Assembly: GCA_029259875.1 (NCBI GenBank)
Contig: JAJDEK010000343.1
Location: 1 to 10,095, forward strand
Direction: 5' to 3'
Origin: Planctomycetaceae bacterium
GTDB lineage: Bacteria; Planctomycetota; Planctomycetia; Planctomycetales; Planctomycetaceae
DNA: 10,095 nucleotides
The notes under the pieces are model-generated. The model searched no databases. It saw only the letters and a list, made by a program, of their open reading frames with translations, and was not told the DNA's origin. This document shows, in pieces, positions 1-6,660 of the stretch. Made by a program: the position numbers and the translations under genes. Position 1 is the first letter of the stretch. Each line of letters opens with the position of its first letter.

Positions 1-270
1 ATTTGCGTATCGGGTCATACCCTCCGAATTTGTTTCTGCCAATCGGTTTGTTGTATATAGGATTTTCCAACTCGTAAATTCATCAGTCTTTTCTGCGGCG
101 ATTGGATCCTTGAGAGAATCAGCGTAGGTTTCTACTAATTGTTGGGACAATGCCCCCGTCACTTTTCCAGTATAGATCAAATCCATTTTGGATTTCATCG
201 TTTGACAGGAGAAGCAGAGACAAGCGCATAGATAGAACAACGCCACCAGGCGTAAAAGGGAAGGCTTCAT
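1..270 (-). CDS. Exported hydrolase-like protein, N-terminal part (possible DUF900 alpha/beta hydrolase)
   Basis: The reverse complement of 270..1 is open for 90 codons from an ATG and runs off the window edge, so the 3' part is missing. The protein begins MKPSLLRLVALFYLCACLCF, a basic start and hydrophobic core typical of a signal peptide. Several cysteines follow (C16, C18, C22), so it may be a lipoprotein, although no perfect lipobox is visible. Around residues 68-75 it reads WKILYTTN followed by R; this resembles the 'ILYxTNR' segment near the start of the DUF900 alpha/beta-hydrolase fold. That assignment is inference from one short motif. The catalytic Ser/Asp/His would lie outside the window. 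A GGAG Shine-Dalgarno lies about 9 nt before the ATG, inside a hairpin. The gene follows the CPBP protease gene on the same strand with a 122-bp gap. Confidence 0.6.
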   Translation of the reverse strand, partial: MKPSLLRLVALFYLCACLCFSCQTMKSKMDLIYTGKVTGALSQQLVETYADSLKDPIAAEKTDEFTSWKILYTTNRLAETNSEGMTRYAN

Positions 271-286
271 TTCGGAGGTCTCCGAA
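271..286 (-). promoter_or_regulatory. 16-bp dyad covering the ribosome binding site of the exported hydrolase
   Basis: TTCGGAG-GT-CTCCGAA is a perfect 7+7 inverted repeat directly abutting the start codon at 270. On the minus-strand mRNA it folds as a 6-bp stem with a GACC loop, and its 5' arm holds the GGAG Shine-Dalgarno. It could hide the ribosome site, or be a DNA operator. Confidence 0.35.
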
Positions 287-302
287 GGGATGGGATAGGA
301 TT

Positions 303-331
303 GAGAGAGGCGGGAAGCATAGCTTTCTCTC
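303..331. other. Bulged hairpin in the CPBP-hydrolase gap
   Basis: GAGAGA (303-308) pairs with TCTCTC (326-331). Inside it AAGC (315-318) pairs with GCTT (322-325) around an ATA loop, leaving a six-base bulge at 309-314. No T tract follows on either strand, so it is not an obvious terminator; it may be mRNA structure between the two minus-strand genes. Confidence 0.2.
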
Positions 332-392
332 GAAATCAGGTGAACCCCAATAAATATTGTGGTCAATTGATCACTTTTTGTCTTCGGCAATG

Positions 393-1208
393 TTAGCCGG
401 GACTTTGCTGATTTGCCAAAGCGATTGCGAGATTGATTCCATTAAACATGGCGTGTGTAATAACAATAGAGGCATAGCTGCGTCGGTAATAAAAGAGTGT
501 TCCCAGTATGAACGCTAACGGAAATAACGCTATGCAATCGGGGAATCCATGTACGAAGCTGAAGACCGCTGAACTGATAAAGATAGCTACGATTGGATGC
601 AGGAAATTTTCCAGCCAACTTTGGAGGATGACGCGATAGATCAATTCCTCAAATAAAGGAGCTACAACAACCGCAGAAATAAAAATCCAGGTGATTGTTG
701 AAAAGTGGGGGTGTTCTTTCAACAGGAGAAAAAAGGGGTGTAATGCCTCTTCCGTTCGAAATGATTGAGTCAGAAAGAGTAGAGCCATGACGGGAATCAA
801 TGATAGTAGAAATCCGATCGATCCATCGCGAAGCTGACCGATTTTATCATTAGCACGGAATCCCAATTTTTGCAGGGAGTGATAGTTGGATACTGCCAAA
901 ATGCATAAGATTACCGCCCCAAAGAATAACGTGATCATGCAGGATGCAATTACTGTCTCCAGAGAAATGGCATTTGATTTAATGCTTGTTGTCTGCCACT
1001 GACTCCATTCTCTGGTGATCGAGTTTATGAACTGAAGGGAAATCCAGAGGAGTGCGAGGAAAACTGGCAACGATATTTGCAGTTGGCAGCGATCTGGGTT
1101 TAGCTGAAAAAGGGGCGCCATGCTCTTTGTTTTCAAGAGCAGAAACCAGAAGCGCATGCTCAGCAAAGTCAGTAGTATCAGCAAGAGGATTAGCGATGTA
1201 GAAATCAA
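393..1208 (-). CDS. CPBP family intramembrane metalloprotease
   Basis: A 271-aa polytopic membrane protein of the CPBP (CAAX protease and bacteriocin-processing, Abi) family. These are glutamic/metal-type intramembrane endopeptidases that cleave or process membrane-associated peptides. The family signature is present: EELIYR at residues 187-192 (E187, E188, R192), FVHG with H220, and HAMFN with H252 and N256. Hydrophobic segments are visible at about 3-25, 44-62, 85-107, 131-149, 172-186, 203-219, 225-241 and 247-264. The start is a TTG, with GAGG about 10 nt upstream; the frame is closed by TAA 14 codons further up and holds no ATG between. The next internal ATG is codon 18 and would cut the first membrane segment. 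It diverges from trpC across 195 bp. The substrate cannot be told from the sequence. Confidence 0.88.
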   Translation of the reverse strand: MISTSLILLLILLTLLSMRFWFLLLKTKSMAPLFQLNPDRCQLQISLPVFLALLWISLQFINSITREWSQWQTTSIKSNAISLETVIASCMITLFFGAVILCILAVSNYHSLQKLGFRANDKIGQLRDGSIGFLLSLIPVMALLFLTQSFRTEEALHPFFLLLKEHPHFSTITWIFISAVVVAPLFEELIYRVILQSWLENFLHPIVAIFISSAVFSFVHGFPDCIALFPLAFILGTLFYYRRSYASIVITHAMFNGINLAIALANQQSPG

Positions 1209-1334
1209 CCTGAGAGGCCTCGATGCACTTAAATTATGTAGGAAAAACGGTTAAGGAACCATCGTCGTAATCAGAAACGAGAATTACAAGCCGAATCAGC
1301 ATTGGTTTTGCCGACTCTGTGGTACTTCGTGTCT

Positions 1335-1362
1335 TTGGTAGTTATGCTACCTGTAAGATAAT
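1335..1362 (+). promoter_or_regulatory. Possible trpC promoter with an inverted repeat in the spacer
   Basis: A TTGGTA at 1335-1340 and a GATAAT at 1357-1362 are 16 bp apart and would place transcription start about 35 nt before the trpC GTG. The spacer contains GGTAG-ttatg-CTACC (1337-1351), a perfect 5-bp inverted repeat overlapping the -35 element, which could be an operator. The -35 match is only 4 of 6, so this is tentative. Confidence 0.3.
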
Positions 1363-1403
1363 TGAGCATTTAAAACCGCTTTATAAGGTACGAAATAACA
1401 GTC

Positions 1404-2192
1404 GTGGATAATATTCTCGAAGAAATTATCGCCAGCAAACAGACAGAAGTCATCCAGGCAAAAGAGCGCCAGTCTTTCGAGCAATTGGCAGAACAATTGA
1501 CTGAAGCGCCTTCCACACGCGATTTTGTGAGTTCATTAAGAACACATGGTCCAGTGGGAATGATTGCTGAAGTGAAAAAGGCTTCTCCTTCAGCAGGTTT
1601 GATCCGCGAAGACTTTCACCCCGTGGATATTGCACAGATTTATGAAACATCGGGAGCAGCCTGTATTAGTGTGTTGACTGATGAGCATTATTTTCAGGGG
1701 CACCTTGATTACTTGAAAGCGGTACGCAGTGCCGTTTCGATCCCGGTGTTGAGAAAAGATTTTATCATTGACCGTTACCAGATTTTGGAAGCCCGTGTTG
1801 CAGGAGCTGACTGTGTCCTTCTAATCGCTGAATGTTTAAATAACAGCCAATTGGAAGATCTGTATGCTTACGCAACGGAATTGGGTATGTCGGCTTTAGT
1901 AGAAATTTATGATCCACAAAATTTGGAACGAGTATTAAAATTGTCTCCACCCATGTTGGGTATTAATAATCGTAATTTGAAGACTTTTGTCACAACCCTT
2001 GACCACTCGATTCAATTAAGTACTGAAATCCCTCAAGATTGTTTACTTATCAGTGAAAGTGGAATTCAAAACCGGCAGGATGTTCTTCGCCTTCAAAATT
2101 CAGGAGTAGGAGGCATCCTTGTGGGAGAGACTTTAATGCGCGCTCCTGATATTGGAGAAAAAGTGAGCGAACTGCTCGGGATCACCGTCTAA
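1404..2192 (+). CDS. trpC: Indole-3-glycerol-phosphate synthase
   Basis: A cytoplasmic (beta/alpha)8-barrel enzyme that closes 1-(2-carboxyphenylamino)-1-deoxyribulose 5-phosphate to indole-3-glycerol phosphate, with loss of CO2 and water, in tryptophan synthesis. At 262 aa it has the normal length for a monofunctional TrpC. Family landmarks are all visible: AEVKKASPSAG (55-65, with E56 and catalytic K58), VLRKDF with catalytic K118, ALVEIYD with E167, GINNRNL (186-192) and ISESGI with E218. The start is GTG; it gives the expected N-terminus (ILEEIIASKQTEV), and only a distant AAGG is seen upstream. No other trp gene is in the window and the next gene is unrelated, so the pathway genes appear to be dispersed in this genome. 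No trpF fusion is present. Confidence 0.97.
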   Translation: MDNILEEIIASKQTEVIQAKERQSFEQLAEQLTEAPSTRDFVSSLRTHGPVGMIAEVKKASPSAGLIREDFHPVDIAQIYETSGAACISVLTDEHYFQGHLDYLKAVRSAVSIPVLRKDFIIDRYQILEARVAGADCVLLIAECLNNSQLEDLYAYATELGMSALVEIYDPQNLERVLKLSPPMLGINNRNLKTFVTTLDHSIQLSTEIPQDCLLISESGIQNRQDVLRLQNSGVGGILVGETLMRAPDIGEKVSELLGITV

Positions 2193-2249
2193 ACAAACTT
2201 TATTTTCGTCAGTAATTCAACCTGTCAACAGAGCATAGAAGGATCAGCC

Positions 2250-2861
2250 ATGTCAGATACGGAACAACAAGTGGAGCACGTAATGGTCGTTCCCACACTT
2301 CTTTTCCATGAAGTTGGTTATTTTCAAGGGTTTAATGATCAGGTGGATCCTTATCTCAAAACCTTACTAGATCCCAATTATATCAGTTTCAAGCCCCGAG
2401 ATACTGTTGAAGAAGATCCCAGCTTCAAACAGTTAATTCCTTATTGTATTTTTCGCCATGATGGAAAGATCTTTTATTATACGCGTGGTTCCAAAGGAGG
2501 CGAACAACGGCTGCATAGTAAGCGTTCGATAGGAATTGGTGGGCATATTTCTTCAGAAGATGATGCCAAAGCGGGATCTACTTATCGTGAGGGCATGGAA
2601 CGCGAGATTGAGGAAGAAGTTGTGATGGGAACTAGATATACAGAACAGTGTGTAGGCCTCATTAATGACGATGAAACGGAGGTCGGAAAGGTCCACTTGG
2701 GAATAGTTCACATATTTGATCTAGACTTGCCCAAAGTTCTACCCCGTGAAGAGTCGATTATAGAGACAGGGTTTGACTCACCGGAAAAATTGTTACAAGA
2801 GTTAGATCAGTTCGAAACATGGTCTCAGATCTGCCTGAAAGGGTTATTCGAACTATCTTAA
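2250..2861 (+). CDS. Nudix-domain hydrolase-like protein
   Basis: A 203-aa soluble protein that opens with [18 protein letters not shown] and has [11 protein letters not shown] at 58-68. It then carries a Nudix-like stretch: GIGGHI at 95-100 and REIEEEV at 118-124, matching the metal-binding REUxEE core (E119, E122, E123). The Nudix fold normally hydrolyses nucleoside diphosphates linked to another group. The box is not canonical: the spacing from GG to RE is longer than GX5EX7RE, and valine replaces the usual glycine after the EE pair. The substrate is therefore unknown. It looks like a conserved bacterial subfamily often called 'phosphoesterase/NUDIX'. A good Shine-Dalgarno (AGAAGGA, 2237-2243) lies 6 nt before the ATG. 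It follows trpC by 57 bp and may be co-transcribed with it. Confidence 0.82.
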   Translation: MSDTEQQVEHVMVVPTLLFHEVGYFQGFNDQVDPYLKTLLDPNYISFKPRDTVEEDPSFKQLIPYCIFRHDGKIFYYTRGSKGGEQRLHSKRSIGIGGHISSEDDAKAGSTYREGMEREIEEEVVMGTRYTEQCVGLINDDETEVGKVHLGIVHIFDLDLPKVLPREESIIETGFDSPEKLLQELDQFETWSQICLKGLFELS

Positions 2862-2868
2862 CTCATTT

Positions 2869-2883
2869 CGGCAAGAACTGCCG
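2869..2883 (+). other. Short hairpin after the Nudix gene
   Basis: CGGCA-agaac-TGCCG is a perfect 5-bp stem 8 nt past the Nudix stop codon. It has no T tract. Confidence 0.25.
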
Positions 2884-2926
2884 CTAGAAATGTGAATCTG
2901 ACCATACTGTGAAATGAACCATTGCA

Positions 2927-2955
2927 GGGCTGCTTTCAAAAACGAAGTGCAGCCC
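2927..2955 (+). terminator. Strong hairpin, possible terminator without a U tract
   Basis: GGGCTGC (2927-2933) pairs perfectly with GCAGCCC (2949-2955) around a 15-nt loop in which TTC and GAA can also pair. It lies 66 nt beyond the Nudix stop and upstream of the next promoter, where transcription of the trpC-Nudix unit would be expected to stop. The following bases are not T-rich, so it may act with Rho or as an mRNA 3'-end stabiliser. Confidence 0.35.
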
Positions 2956-2989
2956 GCCTGCTCATCAAAGGAATGAGAGCAGATATGCG

Positions 2990-3017
2990 TTGACAAATGT
3001 TAGTACAAGAGTATCGA
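2990..3017 (+). promoter_or_regulatory. Candidate sigma-70-type promoter of the secreted protein gene
   Basis: TTGACA at 2990-2995 is a perfect -35 consensus. A weak -10, TATCGA (3012-3017), lies 16 bp downstream. Transcription would start near 3024, just before an AAGGAG ribosome site at 3025-3030, so the leader would be very short. The poor -10 limits confidence. Confidence 0.35.
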
Positions 3018-3040
3018 AGTGACAAAGGAGTGTCTTCAAA

Positions 3041-3706
3041 ATGAAAATCACGTTTCGCGGATGGATCGTCATTGGCTGCTTTATGGCTGTGTTATCAGTA
3101 ATGGCAATTCTGGGAGCCGGAGTGCAAGCTCAGCAACCAGCTGCAAAAAATACGGCTATTACTGCCAGCCAGAAAAATCCTGGACAAATCTCTGAAGAGC
3201 AGCTAGGAAACCTATTAAAAGCGATGGGTTTAACCACAACCAAGAAGAAAAAACGCTACGACTTTCAGTTCAAAGCGAATCAAAACAAGGAAGAGTGGGA
3301 ACTTTCAATGTCTGCCGTTCTCAGTGAGAATGGTGAATGGGTTTGGGTGATGGCTTGGCTGGACCCACTTCCTCGCAGTGCGGCTGATGTACCTCGTACT
3401 GCTATGCTACGCTTGCTGTCTGATAATGACCGTATGGGAAATGGAAAGTTTTTTGCTTACATTTCCACCAATCGTCGATTTGTTCTGCAGCGAGTGATTC
3501 CTAATCAGAATATGACGACGAAAAAGTTTCATAGCATTCTCAGTGATTTGGGAAGCAGTGTTGTTCAATTTTATCCACACTGGTCAACCGATAACTGGAA
3601 ACGCTCTACAGCTCCTCAACCTCAGGGAACTGCTCAAAAACCAGTGGCTCGTCCTACTCAAACTGCATCGGGTGTTTCTAATTTCAGTCCAAAGAAGCAG
3701 AATTAA
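3041..3706 (+). CDS. Secreted protein with a YbjN/CesT-like core
   Basis: A 221-aa protein with a clear signal peptide: basic MKITFR, hydrophobic core 8-26 and a likely cut after VQA (30/31). A low-complexity linker follows. The core at about 50-182 has an alpha-beta pattern: helix SEEQLGNLLKAMGL, strands around 72-110, MLRLLSDNDRMGNGKFFAY (122-140), FVLQRVIP (147-154) and helix TTKKFHSILSDLG. This order resembles the YbjN / type III secretion chaperone-like fold, but that is inference from the helix-strand pattern; no catalytic motif is seen. The tail from 186 is rich in Pro, Gln, Thr and Lys and probably disordered. The ribosome site AAGGAG lies 10 nt before the ATG. The gene is a single transcription unit with its own promoter candidate and a strong terminator. 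Confidence 0.8.
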   Translation: MKITFRGWIVIGCFMAVLSVMAILGAGVQAQQPAAKNTAITASQKNPGQISEEQLGNLLKAMGLTTTKKKKRYDFQFKANQNKEEWELSMSAVLSENGEWVWVMAWLDPLPRSAADVPRTAMLRLLSDNDRMGNGKFFAYISTNRRFVLQRVIPNQNMTTKKFHSILSDLGSSVVQFYPHWSTDNWKRSTAPQPQGTAQKPVARPTQTASGVSNFSPKKQN

Positions 3707-3721
3707 TAGAGTTACTTAATC

Positions 3722-3734
3722 CGAATCAGATTCG
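3722..3734. repeat. 13-bp odd palindrome downstream of the secreted protein gene
   Basis: CGAATC-A-GATTCG is a perfect inverted repeat with a one-base centre, between the stop codon and the terminator. It is too tight to form an RNA hairpin of that length, so a protein site or chance is more likely. Confidence 0.2.
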
Positions 3735-3750
3735 ATTTTGAAGATGAGCT

Positions 3751-3790
3751 AATAATCCTTGTTGCCTTAAAGGCGGCAAGGATTATTTTT
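3751..3790 (+). terminator. Intrinsic terminator after the secreted protein gene
   Basis: AATAATCCTTG (3751-3761) pairs perfectly with CAAGGATTATT (3777-3787). The stem continues inward through two G-U pairs and GCCT/AGGC to a three-base TAA loop, about 17 bp in all. It ends in TTTTT (3786-3790). The A-rich 5' arm means it could also work on the opposite strand. Confidence 0.93.
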
Positions 3791-3908
3791 ACATACAGAG
3801 TACCGAAAAGCCTACCCGATTGCGATTTCAGTCCTGCTTGCTTGTCCTATCTGCGACCTGTTAAACTCTCAATTCAGAGATGCCCTTTGATAGTGAAAGA
3901 GACAGTCT

Positions 3909-4922
3909 ATGCGAGCGATCCGCTTTGAACAATTTGGAGAACCGGCTGAAGTTCTCAATGTTTGTGAAGTTGACGAACCAATTGCGAAGGGTGGGGAGGT
4001 CCTGGTCCGGATGCTAGCGAGCCCTTTGAATCCTTCTGATTTATTAAATATCAGAGGGGGCTATTCAACAAGACCTGAGCTGCCAGCCACTCCAGGCTTT
4101 GAAGGTGTGGGAATCGTTGAGGCAAGTGGAGGTGGTTTGCGCAGCGCGCTCTTAAAGGGGCGACGGGTGATTGTGTTGAATCGAACAACAGGTAACTGGG
4201 CTGAAAAAGTAGCGATTTCTAATCAGTTCGTAATTCCAGTGTCTTCAAAATTATCATTAGAAGAGTCCGCTACTTTTTTTGTCAATCCAGCAACAGCTTA
4301 TATTTTAGTGAAGCAACTGTTACGTATTCCAAAGAATCAATGGCTTTTACAGACGGCGGCAGCCTCAGCTGTTGGCAAAATGGTTCTGCGACTGGGAAAT
4401 TATTATGGCTTCCAAACACTCAATGTTGTCAGGCGTCATGACCAGATTGATCAGTTAAAAAAACTAGGAGCCAAACATGTCATTGTGTATAATTCAGAGT
4501 ATGACAATGAACGTATATTAATAGATCAAATTCGCAAAATCATGGGAAGTTCTACTCTTAAGTTTGCCATTGATCCCATTGGAGGGCCGACCGCCACTTC
4601 TATTGTCAAAGTACTCGGAGAACGGGCAAGGTTCATCCTTTATGGTTCTCTGGGAAACGCACCTTTGGAATTTCTGTCGCGGGAATTGATCAGAAATGGT
4701 GGAAGCATCGAAGGCTTTTGGTTGGCTCGTCAGATGGAAGCGTTGTCATTACCAGCAAAAATAAAATTGGTTACCAATCTGACCACATTGATTCGCAAAG
4801 GGTTACTATCAACAGAAATTGGAGGTATGTTTTCCTTGGGTCAGATTAGTCTGGCAGTTACAGAGGCAGAGAAAATCGGGAAATCAGGAAAGGTATTGCT
4901 TTCTATACAACATGACACATGA
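3909..4922 (+). CDS. Zinc-free MDR reductase, MECR/2-enoyl reductase or quinone reductase type
   Basis: A 337-aa medium-chain dehydrogenase/reductase without the structural-zinc cysteine cluster. The N-terminal GroES-like domain has NPSDLLNIRGGY (41-52) and PATPGFEGVG (59-68), and the Rossmann domain starts at WLLQTAAASAVGK (145-157). NVVRR at 172-176 sits where NADPH-using relatives bind the 2'-phosphate, so NADPH is the likely cofactor. Y52 falls where MECR/Etr1-type trans-2-enoyl-thioester reductases carry their catalytic tyrosine, which favours enoyl-CoA/ACP reduction over plain quinone reduction; this is inference. The ATG is preceded only by a weak purine run. The TGA stop overlaps an ATG at 4919. 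No fatty-acid synthesis gene lies next to it. Confidence 0.88.
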   Translation: MRAIRFEQFGEPAEVLNVCEVDEPIAKGGEVLVRMLASPLNPSDLLNIRGGYSTRPELPATPGFEGVGIVEASGGGLRSALLKGRRVIVLNRTTGNWAEKVAISNQFVIPVSSKLSLEESATFFVNPATAYILVKQLLRIPKNQWLLQTAAASAVGKMVLRLGNYYGFQTLNVVRRHDQIDQLKKLGAKHVIVYNSEYDNERILIDQIRKIMGSSTLKFAIDPIGGPTATSIVKVLGERARFILYGSLGNAPLEFLSRELIRNGGSIEGFWLARQMEALSLPAKIKLVTNLTTLIRKGLLSTEIGGMFSLGQISLAVTEAEKIGKSGKVLLSIQHDT

Positions 4923-5038
4923 GTGAATTTAATTTGCCTGTTGTCAGAGAAAATAATATTAAGTTTCGTTTCAATTGTTTGTTTGGATCAATAGTACTTC
5001 ATTTAGCACTTGTTACTGTCTTGATATGTACCTTTTAA
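4919..5038 (+). CDS. Possible 39-aa membrane peptide, or interrupted start of the NuoN-like gene
   Basis: An ATG at 4919 overlaps the reductase stop as ATGA and opens 39 codons ending in TAA at 5036-5038. The product would start MSEFNLPVVRENN and end in a hydrophobic stretch (about residues 20-39) fit for one membrane segment. There is no Shine-Dalgarno; translation would rely on coupling. It lies in the same frame as the NuoN-like gene, separated from it by this TAA and a TGA at 5069-5071. It may be a genuine small protein, a decayed N-terminal segment of the next gene, or a chance open stretch in AT-rich DNA. Confidence 0.25.
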   Translation: MSEFNLPVVRENNIKFRFNCLFGSIVLHLALVTVLICTF

Positions 5039-5071
5039 AATCAGAGTCTTTGGAACATAGTTCTTGATTGA

Positions 5072-6235
5072 GTGTCAATTTTTCGAATGTTCAATAATCT
5101 TTATTTTCTGGCCATCAGTTTTGAACTGACTCTGTATCTTATTACGGTGTTTGCTCTCAGTCATATTCAAGTCGAGCACCGAAAAGAATCAGCACTCCTG
5201 CTTTTCAAATCGTCTTTACCTGTGACGGCGATTCTTTTATGTGGTGTTGTCATCTTGTCTGCTTCTATTGGCTCAACTAATTTAGATGTCATTCACAAAG
5301 CACTTCAAAGAATAGGCCAGGAAAGCGAGCTGTTATTGAACCTCTCTGTTCCAGCACTAGGTATTATTCTGATTTTGACTGGTACTGTGTTTCGAATGGG
5401 GACGGTTCCAGTCAATTTTCACATGAGAATGATCCAGAAAAAGCTGCCGTATTGGATTTCAATTTTATATGCGATCATTTTTGTCTGTATGGGTTTGTTA
5501 TTTTTAATTCTGATCGTCAATAAAATCGCTGTTATTTCTTTTGTGTATACAGAGCAAATTTTATTGTTACTTGCATTGGTTGTGCTTGCTACTACAGCAG
5601 GGCTCTTGTTAATTGAGAAAGAAATGAAGGCCATTTTGACTTTGTTTGTGATGCAATTCACAGGTGTTTTCCTCGCACAACTTTCCGCAACATGTTGGAA
5701 GTGGCGCCATGATTCAAGTGAATTGGAAGCGACTTTTATTCTAGATGCGATGAAAGAGTTTTTTCCTGAATTGCTATTTTCTTATCTCGCTATTTTCGGA
5801 CTAGCCTGTCTGGTGGATAGTTTGGGTGATCGACAATCGGGAGTTATTTATCAGAATCAGTTACAAGGTTTGATTGGTGATCAACGCCTTTTAGGTAGTG
5901 CAGCCATTTTTTTGTTAGGAGCCCTATTAGGATTTCCAGGCTTGTCCGCCTTCCGAATCCGGTGGCAGGCTTTCATCACTTTATTCGAAATTCACCAGGA
6001 ATCATCTGTGGGAATGATACCAACGGTGCATTTAGGCTACCTTAGCCTGACGGTGTTGATAGTCATTTCGTCCACGATAGTAAGCTTTGTCTGCGCAAAA
6101 TTAATGATACAGATTTGCTTTGCAAAACCTCTGACACGATACCGTCAAATTACACACAAAAGGATGGCATTGATATGCTATTGTGGGGTGGTCAGTCTGT
6201 TGATTTTCAATCTAAGGATGATAATGAAGTTTTAG
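5072..6235 (+). CDS. Orphan NuoN-like membrane protein, N-terminally short
   Basis: A 387-aa polytopic protein resembling subunit N of NADH:quinone oxidoreductase (proton-translocating antiporter-like family) but about 100 aa shorter. Similarity starts at once with NNLYFLAISFELTLYLITVF, matching the NuoN segment carrying the conserved membrane glutamate (E18 here). It goes on through ILTGTVFRMGTVPVNFHM (101-118), EKEMKAIL (182-189, like 'VKRLLAY') and LLGALLGFPGLSAF (281-294, like 'LAGIPPLAGF'). The first membrane helices of NuoN are absent. The lysine expected in the helix after FHM is missing (YAIIFVCMGLL). The start could be GTG 5072 or ATG 5087; neither has a clear ribosome site. No other nuo gene is nearby. 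Function is unknown and canonical proton pumping is doubtful. Confidence 0.7.
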   Translation: MSIFRMFNNLYFLAISFELTLYLITVFALSHIQVEHRKESALLLFKSSLPVTAILLCGVVILSASIGSTNLDVIHKALQRIGQESELLLNLSVPALGIILILTGTVFRMGTVPVNFHMRMIQKKLPYWISILYAIIFVCMGLLFLILIVNKIAVISFVYTEQILLLLALVVLATTAGLLLIEKEMKAILTLFVMQFTGVFLAQLSATCWKWRHDSSELEATFILDAMKEFFPELLFSYLAIFGLACLVDSLGDRQSGVIYQNQLQGLIGDQRLLGSAAIFLLGALLGFPGLSAFRIRWQAFITLFEIHQESSVGMIPTVHLGYLSLTVLIVISSTIVSFVCAKLMIQICFAKPLTRYRQITHKRMALICYCGVVSLLIFNLRMIMKF

Positions 6236-6260
6236 GCAGACTTCATCAGAAAAGAAGATC

Positions 6261-6455
6261 TTAAGAGGCCTTTTTTTCTTCCTGATAGACCTTATAGATA
6301 AAAACGTGCCCGCAGTGAGGGCAATCAACAGAACAGCCAAGTCGTTTGGATTGATATTCTAGCGAAGCCTGCTGTCGGAATTGATTGATTCCGTATTTTG
6401 GTGTGATTTTCTGTTCACAAGCCGGACATATCACTACGGATTCATCGTGAAGCAT
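6261..6455 (-). CDS. Small zinc-ribbon protein
   Basis: A 64-aa protein with two CxxC knuckles, CPAC (C10, C13) and CPHC (C45, C48), 31 residues apart, plus a further C41. This is the pattern of a one-zinc ribbon; such small proteins bind nucleic acid or partner proteins, and no specific role can be given. The ATG at 6455 is preceded on the minus strand by TAGGGAA about 10 nt away. It converges on the NuoN-like gene with only 25 bp between the stops. That junction contains AAGATCTT and complementary A/T runs, but no clean terminator is visible. Confidence 0.7.
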   Translation of the reverse strand: MLHDESVVICPACEQKITPKYGINQFRQQASLEYQSKRLGCSVDCPHCGHVFIYKVYQEEKKAS

Positions 6456-6483
6456 ATGATTGTTTCCCTATTCATTGGACTTT

Positions 6484-6508
6484 GTATAAAACCGAGCTCT
6501 GTACTCTA
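6484..6508. repeat. Motif pair copy 1: GTATAAA-N10-GTACTCTA
   Basis: GTATAAA (6484-6490) and GTACTCTA (6501-6508) lie just upstream of the zinc-ribbon gene. Read on the minus strand they become TAGAGTAC...TTTATAC and could be part of that gene's promoter or operator. Both halves recur at 6629-6646 in the same order and orientation. Confidence 0.35.
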
Positions 6509-6628
6509 TTTTTCTTAGGTTTTAAAGTCAAAACGAATCCGGCGCTAATATTAAACAATCAAGCTTAACAGTTAAATCCCTCCAAATCTTGAAGATCAGA
6601 GACTGGTAGTCATAGACAGCTTAATAGA

Positions 6629-6646
6629 GTATAAACTCGTACTCTA
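6629..6646. repeat. Motif pair copy 2: GTATAAA-N3-GTACTCTA
   Basis: The same two words as in copy 1, with a 3-bp instead of a 10-bp gap. Here the motif also forms a dyad, TAGAGTA (6625-6631) with TACTCTA (6640-6646). It lies directly upstream of the structured RNA candidate. Confidence 0.35.
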
Positions 6647-6660
6647 ATACTATGCAAATA

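Noticed and set aside
150..353. Plus-strand open frame of 67 codons
   Set aside because: It lies antisense to the exported hydrolase gene, whose signal peptide and ribosome site are convincing; the plus frame shows no domain or ribosome site.
1344..1361. Five-codon ORF (MLPVR) in the trpC leader, considered as a trp attenuator peptide
   Set aside because: It contains no tryptophan codon, no ribosome site and no terminator/antiterminator pair follows.
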